DNA of 64,000 nt from Rugosimonospora acidiphila (lineage in GTDB: Bacteria > Actinomycetota > Actinomycetes > Mycobacteriales > Micromonosporaceae), in the NCBI RefSeq assembly GCF_039543385.1, contig NZ_BAABJQ010000007.1:62001-126000 (forward strand), written 5' to 3'. The notes under the pieces are model-generated. The model made no database searches and was not told where the DNA came from. It saw only the letters and a program-made list of their open reading frames with translations. A program made the translations under genes and the position numbers. Shown here one piece after another: positions 32,326 through 40,891 of this stretch; position 1 is the first letter of the stretch, and each line of letters opens with the position of its first letter.

Positions 32326-32359
32326 CAACCCGGGGTGTAGCTGGCTACACCCCGGGTTG
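32326..32359. promoter_or_regulatory. Perfect 34-bp palindrome between kinase and serine hydrolase genes
   Basis: Two perfect 16-bp arms (CAACCCGGGGTGTAGC and its complement) flank a TG centre. The palindrome sits 91 bp from the kinase start and 95 bp from the hydrolase start. It is likely a binding site for the adjacent response regulator acting on both divergent promoters. A TATGGT -10-like element follows at 32378-32383. A bidirectional hairpin role is less likely between divergent starts. Confidence 0.65.
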
Positions 32360-32453
32360 GGCAGGTGGAGCCATTTTATGGTGCCCCCGTTCTCGGAACG
32401 ATCAGTGGTGCCACCAGGGCAAAGGGCCACGGTGGGAGGTTCAGGAGCGCAGG

Positions 32454-34370
32454 ATGCTGAAGAAGATCGCCACCGGGGTGCTCGCCGTGAGCATGGGTCT
32501 GGGCATAGCGGCGCCCGCCCACGCCGAGACCCCGTCCGCCGCTACCGGTACGCCGGTCGACCTTTCCGGCATTGGCTCGCTGATCGACGCGACCGTGACG
32601 GGGCAACTGGCGCAGGACAGGATTCCGGGGGCCGCGGTGGTGGTTGTGCAGAACGGCACCCAGGTCTTCGCGAAGGGCTACGGGGTCGCCGACGTGAAAA
32701 CCGGGACCCCGGTTGACGCCGACACGACCGAGTTCTTCACCGGCTCGGTGGCCAAGCTGTTCACCGCGACGGCCGTGACGCAGCTGATCAAGCAAGGAAG
32801 GCTGGACCCGGCCGCCGATGTGAACAGGTACCTCACCACATTCAAAATCCGCGACACCTACCCCGGCCATCCCGTCACCGCGGAGGACCTGCTCACCCAC
32901 ACGGCGGGCTTCGATGACAACCCGGTGGGGGCGGACGTGGCGAATCCCGCGGACGTCCCCCAACTCGGCGCGTACCTCGCCGCCCACCAGCCTCCACGGG
33001 TGCGTCCACCGGGAACAGCGACGGCCTACGACAACTATGGCGTGGCCCTGGCCGGCTACCTGGTCGAGACGGTATCCGGCGAACCGTTCGCCCAGTACGT
33101 GCGGGAGCACGAACTGGCACCACTCCACATGGACGCGACGACCTTTGCCCAGCCGCACCCGCCCGCGATCCAGGCCCAGTTGGCCCACGGCTACCGCCCC
33201 GAGGGCAACGCGCAGACCGAGGAGAACGGCCAGTACGGACCCTGGTCACCGACCGGCGCCGGCACCGTGGCCACCGCCGCCGACCTGAGCCGCTTCATGG
33301 TCGCCGAACTCGGCGACGACCCCCGCCTTGGCGCCGGCGTCGCGGCCCTGACCCAGCAGCAGCACTTCACCAACACCTCGCGACTGCCGGGGATGGGCTA
33401 CCTGTTCGAGCAGCGCCCGCGAAACGGGCACCCACTGCTGTTCAAGGACGGCGACGTCCCCGGCTTCCACAGCAACCTCGCCCTGCTGCCAGACCAGGGC
33501 ATCGGCATCTACGTGGTCTATAACGGCGACGGCCGAGACGGCGTCGCCAGTTGGGACGGCAAGGCGCTGATCGACGACATCGTCGACCGCTACCTGCCGG
33601 ACATCCGCCCCCGGCCCGCCACCGTCGCCGACCCGAACGCCGCCGCCTACGCGGGCAGCTACGCCCCCGACCGGACCAGCCACACCTCGGTCACCAAGGC
33701 GGCCGCCCTCGTCGACGCCGCCACTGTCTCCGTCAACGCGGACGGGACCCTGACCACCACCGGGCTGTCACAGAACCCCGACGCCACGGCCCAGCACTGG
33801 ACCCCGATCGGCAAGGGCGAGTTCCTGGAGCAGGGCGGCCAGGACCGCATCGTCTTCGACGGCAAGGGCAATCTGTTCACCACCATCGACCCGACCATCG
33901 ACTACAACAAGCTGCCGTGGTACCTGGTTCCCGCGCTCCAGCAGTCGCTGCTGTACGGCGGCGTGGCCGTCCTGCTGCTCGGCTTCCTGGCGTTCTCCGT
34001 CATCGCCGCCACCCGCCGACTGCGCAAGCGTCCCGCACACCCCCGCGCGGCCCGGGCGGCCCGTCTGGTCGCCTGGACGACCGGCGCCCTGTCCACGCTG
34101 TTCACCATCGGCTTCGTGACGATGACCGCGGACGGCAACGCCTTCAACCGCACCATCATCCTCGGCTCAGCCTCCCTGACCGCGCTGCTCGCCCTCAACA
34201 CCGCCGCCACCGCAACGACCCTGGCCATGCTCGCCGGCGCCGTCGCCGCCTGGTACAAGAGCTGGTGGACCCGCACCGGCCGCATCGGCTACAGCATCCT
34301 GACCATCGCAGCCCTCGGTTATCTCCTCGTCGCACTCACCTACAACCTGGTCGGCACCTCGTTCGCATGA
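32454..34370 (+). CDS. Membrane-anchored serine hydrolase (penicillin-binding/beta-lactamase-like)
   Basis: The 638-residue protein has a Sec signal peptide (MLKKIATGVLAVSMGLGIAA, cleavage near PAHA). The beta-lactamase-like domain has SVAK (98-101), YDN (192-194) and a conserved GDVPGFHSNLALLPDQG loop. A domain of about 120 residues follows, then four C-terminal membrane helices from about residue 505. The catalytic part therefore faces outside. It may modify or hydrolyse cell-wall peptide or D-amino-acid esters. AGGAG lies 7 nt before the ATG. Its position opposite a two-component system suggests induction by cell-envelope stress. Confidence 0.85.
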   Translation: MLKKIATGVLAVSMGLGIAAPAHAETPSAATGTPVDLSGIGSLIDATVTGQLAQDRIPGAAVVVVQNGTQVFAKGYGVADVKTGTPVDADTTEFFTGSVAKLFTATAVTQLIKQGRLDPAADVNRYLTTFKIRDTYPGHPVTAEDLLTHTAGFDDNPVGADVANPADVPQLGAYLAAHQPPRVRPPGTATAYDNYGVALAGYLVETVSGEPFAQYVREHELAPLHMDATTFAQPHPPAIQAQLAHGYRPEGNAQTEENGQYGPWSPTGAGTVATAADLSRFMVAELGDDPRLGAGVAALTQQQHFTNTSRLPGMGYLFEQRPRNGHPLLFKDGDVPGFHSNLALLPDQGIGIYVVYNGDGRDGVASWDGKALIDDIVDRYLPDIRPRPATVADPNAAAYAGSYAPDRTSHTSVTKAAALVDAATVSVNADGTLTTTGLSQNPDATAQHWTPIGKGEFLEQGGQDRIVFDGKGNLFTTIDPTIDYNKLPWYLVPALQQSLLYGGVAVLLLGFLAFSVIAATRRLRKRPAHPRAARAARLVAWTTGALSTLFTIGFVTMTADGNAFNRTIILGSASLTALLALNTAATATTLAMLAGAVAAWYKSWWTRTGRIGYSILTIAALGYLLVALTYNLVGTSFA

Positions 34371-34415
34371 GCGGCGCACTCCCTGTGCCCGCGGCGAAAC
34401 AGCGAGGGTGCCGAG

Positions 34416-34453
34416 ACTTCGGGGTGCGGGCCGGTTGGCCCGCACCCCGAAGT
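34416..34453. terminator. Bidirectional terminator hairpin
   Basis: A perfect 17-bp stem, ACTTCGGGGTGCGGGCC with its complement at 34437-34453, has a GGTT loop. It lies between the convergent serine hydrolase and cysteine-synthase-family genes. Confidence 0.75.
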
Positions 34454-34458
34454 GCCGG

Positions 34459-35457
34459 TCACTCTCCGAGGTCGGTGAGGCCGTGCTGCGCACGCCATGA
34501 CGCGGAGTAGAGCGTCGCCATCGCGCGGGTGCCCGTTTCGGGGAGTACCGCGACGATGTTCGTCGGCGGTCCGTCCAGGGTCTCGGCGAACTTCCGCGCG
34601 GCGGCGACCGCGCACCCCGCCGAACCGCCGACGAAGAGGCCCTCCTCCCGTTGCAGCCGCAGGCACATGAAGAAGGACTCGTGGTCGGTGACGGTGACCG
34701 CGTCGGTGATCAGGCTGGGCTCGAACAGGCCGGGCAGAAAGTCACTGCCGATCCCCTCTACCAGGTAGGAATGCGGCTCGACTGGCTCGCCGGTGACGGC
34801 ACCGGCCAGGATGCTGCCCGCCGGATCGGCGAGTACGACCCGCACCGCGGGATCACGCTGGCGCAGATAGCCGCCGGCGCCCATCAACGTACCGCCGGTG
34901 CCGACCCCGGCGACGAAGGCGCCGACGTGACCATCCAGTGCCGCGTAGATTTCCGGTCCGGTGGTCCGCCGGTGTGCCTCGACGTTGCGCGGGTTGTCGA
35001 ACTGACCAACCAGGTAACTGTCCGGCGTCTCGGCCGCGATGGTGCGGGCCATCGATACGAAGTGGTGGTCGCTGCCGGCCGCCGCGCGGTGGTCGCAGAT
35101 CACCACCTCCGCGCCCCACGCGTGCAGCAACGCGACCTTGTCCGGACCGATCTTGTCGCTCATCGTCAGCACTACCCGATGACCGCGGGTGGCACCGACC
35201 GCGGCCAGGGCCACGCCCGTGTTGCCGCCGGTGGCCTCGACGATGGTGCCGCCGGGCCGCAGTTGCCCGTCGCGTACCGCCTCCTCGATCATGAAGTTCG
35301 CGATCCGGTCCTTGACCGAACCGAGCGGGTTCATGAACTCGCACTTCGCCCACAGCGTGTGAGTCAGCTCGGCGCTGATCGCGGACAGCCGCGTCAGCGG
35401 GGTGTTGCCGACCAGGCCGGCCACCGCGCCGCGCACCGGCGAGATCGCCCTGCTCAT
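34459..35457 (-). CDS. Cysteine synthase family PLP-dependent enzyme
   Basis: The 332-residue fold-type II PLP enzyme has the Schiff-base Lys in FMNPLGSVKDR, the substrate loop EATGGNTGVAL, the phosphate-binding GVGTGGTLMGAGGYL and the Ser region GGSAGCAVAAARKF. This matches cysteine synthase/cystathionine beta-synthase catalytic domains. Specialised relatives make 2,3-diaminopropionate precursors or other unusual amino acids. The ATG overlaps the stop of a 22-codon upstream ORF as ATGA. No sulfur-assimilation gene is adjacent, so a specialised role is possible. Confidence 0.85.
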   Translation of the reverse strand: MSRAISPVRGAVAGLVGNTPLTRLSAISAELTHTLWAKCEFMNPLGSVKDRIANFMIEEAVRDGQLRPGGTIVEATGGNTGVALAAVGATRGHRVVLTMSDKIGPDKVALLHAWGAEVVICDHRAAAGSDHHFVSMARTIAAETPDSYLVGQFDNPRNVEAHRRTTGPEIYAALDGHVGAFVAGVGTGGTLMGAGGYLRQRDPAVRVVLADPAGSILAGAVTGEPVEPHSYLVEGIGSDFLPGLFEPSLITDAVTVTDHESFFMCLRLQREEGLFVGGSAGCAVAAARKFAETLDGPPTNIVAVLPETGTRAMATLYSASWRAQHGLTDLGE

Positions 35458-35522
35458 GGTTGCTCGCTCAACGGCCGTGCGATCTCCAACCTGGACAGTG
35501 CCAGGGAGTAGTCCTCGCCCAA
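35454..35522 (-). CDS. 22-residue ORF coupled to the cysteine-synthase-family gene
   Basis: TTG at 35522 has the full SD GAGGAGG 5 nt upstream, and its TGA overlaps the next ATG by 4 nt. The predicted peptide ends ALSRLEIARPLSEQP. The same frame is open upstream for another 18 codons (ARRFIEEGVLGEDYS at its end) back to a TGA near 35577. So this may be the surviving C-terminus of a lost operon partner rather than a designed leader peptide. Function unknown. Confidence 0.4.
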   Translation of the reverse strand: MGEDYSLALSRLEIARPLSEQP

Positions 35523-35829
35523 CACACCCTCCTCAATGAATCGTCGTGCAGCCGGTGCCCGGGTCTGTCGTTCGATTCATCCGGGCTGATCTGGTCGGGC
35601 GCATTGCCCACCACGCCATCATCGGGCCGACGCGCGTCGCTGACGAGTCGTCGCACCGGCATCGATGATGCCAAGTTCGCCGCAGAAGCCGATCTGAGCC
35701 GGCGCCGCCCGGCCCGTCGCGCTTCGAAGATGATCGTGGACGATTTGTAGCTCGACAGCCTCGCTCGGGCAATCGGTACGCGGCCACATGCCCTTGTCAG
35801 GGACGAAGCTACTGTATACAGTTTTCGCC
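35523..35829. other. Intergenic region upstream of the NMT1-like/nitrilase operon
   Basis: Part of this gap continues the frame of the small minus-strand ORF. Near its right end lies the palindrome ACTGTATACAGT (35811-35822). No other gene or hairpin is recognised. Confidence 0.4.
35811..35822. promoter_or_regulatory. GntR-type palindrome before the NMT1-like gene
   Basis: ACTGTATACAGT is a perfect 12-bp palindrome 8 bp before the ATG at 35830. GntR-family regulators commonly bind short palindromes with a TATA centre. No gntR gene is in the window, so the regulator would act from elsewhere. Confidence 0.5.
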
Positions 35830-36786
35830 ATGGTCAATCCGCTCCCGGGGCGGGCGGCTCCGATGAGGCTCGCCGTACCGGATCTGATCTCCCCGTCGTA
35901 CTTCCCGCTGATCGCGGCGGTCGAGCTGGGCTGCATCGCCGCGCGCGGCGTGGAGTGCGAACTCGAGCTGCGGTTCCCGGTGCTGGACGCGGTGCAGGAC
36001 CTGCGTGCCGGCAAGCTCGACGTGCTCGGCGGCGCCGCGCACACGATGTTCCACGGCGCGCCCGACGGCGGCGGAGTCAGGCTCTTCGCCGCCCTGGCGC
36101 GGCACACCTACTGGTTCCTCGTCGTGCGCTCCGATCTCGGCCTGCGCCCGGGCGACCCGATCGAGGCGCTCTGCGGCCTTCGGATCGCGGCAGCGCCCGG
36201 CCCCGTCGACGCACTGGTGCAGCTGCTGGAGGAGTCGGGGCTACCGCCGGGTGCGGTCGCGATCGGACCGGTACCGGCCTCGACCGACGGCAACACGTCG
36301 TTCGGCGTGATGGCGGCCGAGGCGCTCGCCGCCGGGCGGATCGACGGCTTCTGGGCCAACGGCATGGGCGCCGAGGTTGCGGTCCGGGCCGGCACCGGGA
36401 CTGTGCTCATCGACGCGCGCCGGGGCGATGGGCCGGCGGGGCTGGCGCGGTTCACCTTCCCCGGGCTGATGGCGCTCGAGCCGGCCAACGAGGCGGGCTC
36501 GGCGCGGCTGGCCGCGGTGCTGGCCGGCATGATGGACGCGCAGGCCAGGCTGCGGGAGGACCCGGGCCTGGCCACGGAGGTCGGGCGCCGGCTGTTCCCG
36601 GCGGCCGAGGCCGATCTCATCGCCGGCCTGATCGCCCGGGACGCGCCGTTCTACGAGCCGGCCATCGGGGCGGACGACGTCGTGGCGCTGGTCGACTTCG
36701 CCCGACGGCGCGGGCTGACGGACCTCGATCTCGGCGCCGACGAGGTGATCGCCGCCGGCGCCCGCGACCTGTGGGCCGCCGCATGA
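35830..36786 (+). CDS. NMT1/SsuA-like substrate-binding-type protein
   Basis: The 318-residue product has a periplasmic-binding-protein-like fold (NMT1/THI5 type): RLAVPDLISPSYFPLIAAVE opens lobe 1, LDVLGGAAHTMFHGAPDGGG forms the ligand loop, LCGLRIAAAPGPVDALVQLL begins lobe 2, and FWANGMGAEVAVRAG follows. No signal peptide or lipobox is visible, so it may be cytosolic, a ligand carrier or enzyme-like rather than an ABC transporter receptor. No permease or ATPase is linked to it. Its stop overlaps the nitrilase gene as ATGA. ATG 35830 lies just after the palindrome. Confidence 0.7.
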   Translation: MVNPLPGRAAPMRLAVPDLISPSYFPLIAAVELGCIAARGVECELELRFPVLDAVQDLRAGKLDVLGGAAHTMFHGAPDGGGVRLFAALARHTYWFLVVRSDLGLRPGDPIEALCGLRIAAAPGPVDALVQLLEESGLPPGAVAIGPVPASTDGNTSFGVMAAEALAAGRIDGFWANGMGAEVAVRAGTGTVLIDARRGDGPAGLARFTFPGLMALEPANEAGSARLAAVLAGMMDAQARLREDPGLATEVGRRLFPAAEADLIAGLIARDAPFYEPAIGADDVVALVDFARRRGLTDLDLGADEVIAAGARDLWAAA

Positions 36787-37664
36787 GCGGGCGGGTCCGG
36801 GTGAGCTGCCTGCAGTTGCGGCCGCTGCCCGAGACGGCGGACGGCGAACGGTACCTGGAATCGGTGCTGGGGCAGATTCGGGATGCGGCCGGCGATGGCG
36901 CCGACCTCGTCGTACTGCCGGAGCTGTGGTACCCGGGCTACTTCGCCTTCGACGGGTACGCCGCGGCGGCCACCACCCCGTCCGGCCCGCTGCCCACCCG
37001 GCTGGCCCGGCTGGCCGGAACGCTGGGCATCACGCTGCACATCGGCAGCCTGGTCGAGGCCGGCGCCACCGGCGCCGACGGCCGGCCGCGGCTGCACAAC
37101 ACCAGCCTGGTCTTCGGGCCGGACGGCGCACCCCTGGCCGGCTACCGCAAGGTGCACGTCTTCGGGTACGCATCCCGGGAACCCGAGCTGATCGCCGGGG
37201 GCCGAGCCACCGCCACGTTCCCGCTCGCCGGCGCCCGGATGGGCCTGGCCATCTGCTACGACCTGCGGTTTCCCGAGCTGTTCCGGGCGGTGGTCGATGA
37301 GGTGAGCGGGTACGTGGTGCCGGCGACCTGGCCGGCGGCGCGGGTGGAGCACTGGTCGGCCCTGCTGCGTGCTCGGGCGATCGAGGACCAGGCCTTCGTC
37401 ATCGGCTGCAACGCCGCGGGTACCAGCCACGGTGTCGAGCTCGGGGGCCACAGCGCGGTGATCGATCCCTGGGGAGCGGTGGTCGGCGCCGCCGGCAGTG
37501 AGCCGGGGCGACTCGACGTCGAGATCGACCTGGGCGTGGCGACGGCCGCCCGGGCCACCTTCCCCGCCCTGCGCGACCGGGTCTGGACCCAGCCGATCCC
37601 GGCCGCCGGATCCGACCAGACCAGTCCCGACGCGGGTCCAACCCGCAAGGAGGGTGCGAAGTGA
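36783..37664 (+). CDS. Carbon-nitrogen hydrolase (nitrilase superfamily)
   Basis: The 293-residue product has the catalytic triad of the superfamily: Glu in VVLPELWYPGY (about residue 45), Lys in GYRKVHVFGY (about 120) and Cys in LAICYDLRFPELF (about 158). The RFPE pattern after Cys resembles omega-amidase and N-carbamoyl-type branches more than true nitrilases. It therefore probably hydrolyses an amide or carbamoyl compound to acid plus ammonia. It is translationally coupled on both sides (ATGA with the upstream gene, GTGA with the DUF2848-cupin gene), so the three products probably act on one compound. Confidence 0.87.
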   Translation: MSGRVRVSCLQLRPLPETADGERYLESVLGQIRDAAGDGADLVVLPELWYPGYFAFDGYAAAATTPSGPLPTRLARLAGTLGITLHIGSLVEAGATGADGRPRLHNTSLVFGPDGAPLAGYRKVHVFGYASREPELIAGGRATATFPLAGARMGLAICYDLRFPELFRAVVDEVSGYVVPATWPAARVEHWSALLRARAIEDQAFVIGCNAAGTSHGVELGGHSAVIDPWGAVVGAAGSEPGRLDVEIDLGVATAARATFPALRDRVWTQPIPAAGSDQTSPDAGPTRKEGAK

Positions 37665-38677
37665 GTTTCCAGTTCCGGGTGGCGAGCACCGACCGGTCGC
37701 TGTCGGTACCGGTGCGGCGGGTTCTGGTCGCCGGGTTCACCGGCCGCGACAGCTCGGGCGTGCAGGCGCACATCGACGAGCTGCGCGAGCTGGGGGTGCC
37801 GGTACCGGACCGCGTGCCCATCCTCATGCCGCTGCCTGCCGAGCTGCTGACCACCGGCGACGGCATCGAGGTCGGCGGGGACTTCACCTCCGGCGAGGTC
37901 GAGGCGGTGATCGTCGTGCAGGAGGGCCGGCGCTGGCTGACGGTAGGCAGCGATCACACCGACCGGGAGTTGGAGCGGCACAGCATCTCCGGCAGCAAGG
38001 CCGCGTGCCCGAAGATCGTGGCGGACACGGTGATCCCGTTGGACGGCGTACCCGACCTGGACGCCATCGAGCTGGCGAGCTGGGCCGACGGCGAGCCGTA
38101 CCAGCGCGGCACCCTCGCCGAGATCCTGCCGTTCGCCGAGATCGAGGAGTTGCTGCACCGCGAGGGCATCCTGCTCACCGACGGCGACGTGCTGTTCACC
38201 GGCAGCCTTCCGGTGACCGGCGGCCCGCTGCGGCCGGCGCAGACGTTCCGGGCCGCGCTGCGCGATCCGGCCACCGGCGCCGAGGCCGAACTGCGATACC
38301 AGGTGCGGCGCGCCAGCCGCCCGAGCCTGGCCAAGCCGGAGCTGGAGTTCACGCCCGTCGACGCGGTCGAGTGGACGCCCACCCACCCACCGGTGTCGGG
38401 TCAGACCGAGCGGATCCTGGCCCGGTACGGGGACACCTCGATCGCCACGCGGATGCTGCGGTTCCTTCCGGGTACGGACACCAGCGCGCTCGGGCCCCTG
38501 ACCCACGATTTCTGGGAGGAGGTCTACATCCTCAGCGGTTCGCTGCACGACCTGCGGCTGGGGCAGACCTTCGAGGCCGGGACCTACGCCTGCCGGCCGC
38601 CGGGGATGCCGCACGGCCCCTGGGTGGCGCCGGAGGGCTGCGTGACGTTCGAGGTGCGCTACCCGGCGGTCGGCTGA
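37661..38677 (+). CDS. DUF2848 domain fused to a C-terminal cupin
   Basis: The 338-residue product has two parts. Residues 1 to about 215 match DUF2848: RRVLVAGFTGRD, VEAVIVVQEGRRWLTVGSDH, TDRELERHSISGSKAACPK, DVLFTGSLPVTGG. Residues about 240-338 form a cupin: MLRFLPGTD, the metal-site strand HDFWEEVYILSGSLHD, and CRPPGMPHGPWVAPEGC. The cupin keeps the HxxxxEE-like and His positions expected for metal binding. DUF2848 proteins resemble fumarylacetoacetate hydrolase-like enzymes by genome context, but their reaction is not established. The fusion suggests a second catalytic or metal-dependent step. GTG 37661 overlaps the nitrilase stop by 4 nt. Confidence 0.8.
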   Translation: MSFQFRVASTDRSLSVPVRRVLVAGFTGRDSSGVQAHIDELRELGVPVPDRVPILMPLPAELLTTGDGIEVGGDFTSGEVEAVIVVQEGRRWLTVGSDHTDRELERHSISGSKAACPKIVADTVIPLDGVPDLDAIELASWADGEPYQRGTLAEILPFAEIEELLHREGILLTDGDVLFTGSLPVTGGPLRPAQTFRAALRDPATGAEAELRYQVRRASRPSLAKPELEFTPVDAVEWTPTHPPVSGQTERILARYGDTSIATRMLRFLPGTDTSALGPLTHDFWEEVYILSGSLHDLRLGQTFEAGTYACRPPGMPHGPWVAPEGCVTFEVRYPAVG

Positions 38678-38828
38678 CCACTCGCCAGCAGCGCGGCCTG
38701 TCCCGTCGTCACAGGCTGCGGGCGGTGATGTCGACCCCGACCAGGATGCCAGCCGTCAGCCCACGTCGGATCGCGTTGCCTCGATCGGCGGAGACCGACG
38801 CGGCGACATCGGCCCGCGCGCCGGCCGC

Positions 38829-39974
38829 TCACCACTCCGCGAACGACCCGTCGGGGTGGGCCCACGCCGGCGATCCGGGCGCGAGGCGGCCGGCGTCGAC
38901 CGCGGCCCTGACCGCGTCCTCGTCGACCTCCACGCCCAGTCCGGGTCCGGTGAGCCGGGGGATCCGGCCATCGATGGGAACCAGCACCTGCGGGTTGGTG
39001 AGCACCGTCGCCGCCGGAGAGGTTCCCAGATGCAGATCGAGCACCTGTTCCTGGGCGTAGAAGTTGGGCACCGCGAACGCCAACTGCAGGCTCGCCGCGA
39101 GGGCCACCGGCCCGAGTGGACAGTGCGGTGCCAGCTGGGCGTCGTAGGTCTCCGCCTGCGTGGCGATCCGGAAGCATTCGGTGATTCCGCCCGCGTGGCA
39201 CACGTCCGGCTGCACGATCGCCACGCCCGCGTCGAGAACGCGGCGGAACTCGGCCCGCGAGTACAGCCGCTCGCCGGTCGCCACCGGGATGGGCGAGCAG
39301 CGGACGAGGTCGCCGATGAGGTCGCTGTGCTCCGGGCGCACGGGCTCTTCGACGAAGGCGATGCCGAGCGCGTCGAGCCGGGGCAGCAGCCGCCGGGACA
39401 GCGGCAGGGAGAACCGTCCGTGCAGATCGATCGCCAGATCGACGCCGGTACCGACCGCCGCCCGCAGCTGGGCGAGCTCGGCGAGCAGGGTGTCGAGGTG
39501 CTCCGGCTTCTCCAGGAACTCGATCCGGCCGTGCGGGGCCACCTTGAGCAGATCGATCCCGGCCGTGACGTGTGCCCGGGCCCGCTGCAGGTCGCCGGTG
39601 CGCTCAGGTCCGTTGGCATGCGCGTAGATCCGCGCGGCGTCCCGGGTCGGTCCGCCCAGCAACTCGTGTACGGGCACGCCGAGCCATCGGCCCTTGATGT
39701 CCCACAGCGCCTGGTCCAGCCCGGCCACCGCGGAGGACAGCACCGGGCCGCCCCGGTAGAAGCCGCCCCTGGTGAGGGTCTGCCACAGTCCGGTGATGCG
39801 CAGCGGGTCCGCGCCCACGAGGTGCTCTGACATCCGCTCGACGGCCGCCGAGGATGTGCGTACCCAGTTTTCGAGGGTGTGCTCACCCCATCCGGCGACG
39901 CCCTCGTCGGTCGACACCTTGACCAGTGCCTGCCGGTTGCTCAGGACGAACGTCTCCACAGAGGTAATTCGCAT
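38829..39974 (-). CDS. Enolase-superfamily sugar-acid dehydratase (galactonate dehydratase-like)
   Basis: The 381-residue mandelate racemase/muconate lactonising enzyme-family protein has an N-terminal capping domain (ITSVETFVL, VAGWGEHTLENW). The barrel has a metal-ligand Asp in DLAIDLHGRFS, Glu in IAFVEEPVRPEH, Glu in VATGERLY, and the catalytic-region His in LAPHCPLGPVALAAS. The His after the first metal Asp (DLHGR) and the CPLGP loop are features of D-galactonate dehydratases. The expected product is 2-keto-3-deoxy-galactonate. It is last in the operon with the permeases, alpha-galactosidase and epimerase. The start overlaps the epimerase stop (TGATG). Confidence 0.85.
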   Translation of the reverse strand: MRITSVETFVLSNRQALVKVSTDEGVAGWGEHTLENWVRTSSAAVERMSEHLVGADPLRITGLWQTLTRGGFYRGGPVLSSAVAGLDQALWDIKGRWLGVPVHELLGGPTRDAARIYAHANGPERTGDLQRARAHVTAGIDLLKVAPHGRIEFLEKPEHLDTLLAELAQLRAAVGTGVDLAIDLHGRFSLPLSRRLLPRLDALGIAFVEEPVRPEHSDLIGDLVRCSPIPVATGERLYSRAEFRRVLDAGVAIVQPDVCHAGGITECFRIATQAETYDAQLAPHCPLGPVALAASLQLAFAVPNFYAQEQVLDLHLGTSPAATVLTNPQVLVPIDGRIPRLTGPGLGVEVDEDAVRAAVDAGRLAPGSPAWAHPDGSFAEW

Positions 39975-40891
39975 CAGTGTGTTTCTCCCTCTCCGCACCC
40001 GTTGCCCGGCGCGCTCGCGAACTCGTGAACGGACTGCGCCGGCTCGAAGCCGAGCAGCGTCCGGGCCCTGGTGGTGTCGATCAGCGCCTCGCGGTCGGCG
40101 AACCGCCGTCGCCGCGCCACGCCCGGCGCGTACCGGTCGAGCAGGTCCTCGCTCGGCAGATCGAGCAGTGTGTCCGCCGCGCTGACTCCGATGACGTGGG
40201 CCCCGGGCAGTGGTGCGCGCAGGGCGCACAGCACCGCCCGGGCGGCGTCGTCCACGGTCAGGTAGGCCCAGCCGGTACGCATCATGCTTGCCGGGTCCTG
40301 GGCGGTCTCGGCGCCGATGCTCCGCAGCTCTTCCGGCGACTTGACGAGCGGGAAGCGCAGCGCGACGACGTCCAGGCCCCAGGTGCGGGCGACCATCGCG
40401 GCCGACAGCTCGTCGACCCGCTTGGACAGCGAGTAGGCGTCGGCGATGTCGGCGGGCAGGTCCTCGTCGAGCGGGAAATAGGCGGGCGCGGGCGCGTGCG
40501 GGTTGAGGTTGATGCCCGAGGCGTTGATGCTGCTCGCGATGACCGCGCGCCCGATGCCCCCCTGCGCGGCCAGGGTCAGGACGGTGAAGGTGGATACGAC
40601 GTTGTTGGTGAACACCCGCAGCGGTGTTCCGAGGGAGGGGTGCGCCAGCGCGGCGAGGTGCACGATCGCCTCGCAGCCGTCCATGGCCTCGGCCATGGCG
40701 GCCTCGTCGGTCGCGTCGATCCGCAGGCCGCGAACCGGGGCCGGCCAGTCGCCGGGCCCGTCCACCGACACTGCCGTCACCCCGATGCCGGCCTCGACGA
40801 GGGTGTCCACCGTGCGCCGGCCGATGGTGCCGCTGGCGCCGGTGACCAGGACCCGGTACGGGGGTGCGGCCGGGGGACCGGGGACGGTCAC
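39974..40891 (-). CDS. NAD-dependent epimerase/dehydratase (extended SDR)
   Basis: The 305-residue product has the Rossmann motif VLVTGASGTIGRR, IVHLAAL, ASSINASGINLNP (Ser loop) and the catalytic YSLSKRVDE (YxxxK), then ALRFPLV. The NAD-specific GxxGxxG and the PAYFPLDEDLP stretch resemble uronate dehydrogenase-like extended SDRs. It may oxidise a hexose or uronic acid at C1, or epimerise an intermediate. GTG 40891 overlaps the alpha-galactosidase stop as GTGA. It belongs to the same operon and probably feeds the dehydratase downstream. Confidence 0.85.
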   Translation of the reverse strand: MTVPGPPAAPPYRVLVTGASGTIGRRTVDTLVEAGIGVTAVSVDGPGDWPAPVRGLRIDATDEAAMAEAMDGCEAIVHLAALAHPSLGTPLRVFTNNVVSTFTVLTLAAQGGIGRAVIASSINASGINLNPHAPAPAYFPLDEDLPADIADAYSLSKRVDELSAAMVARTWGLDVVALRFPLVKSPEELRSIGAETAQDPASMMRTGWAYLTVDDAARAVLCALRAPLPGAHVIGVSAADTLLDLPSEDLLDRYAPGVARRRRFADREALIDTTRARTLLGFEPAQSVHEFASAPGNGCGEGETH

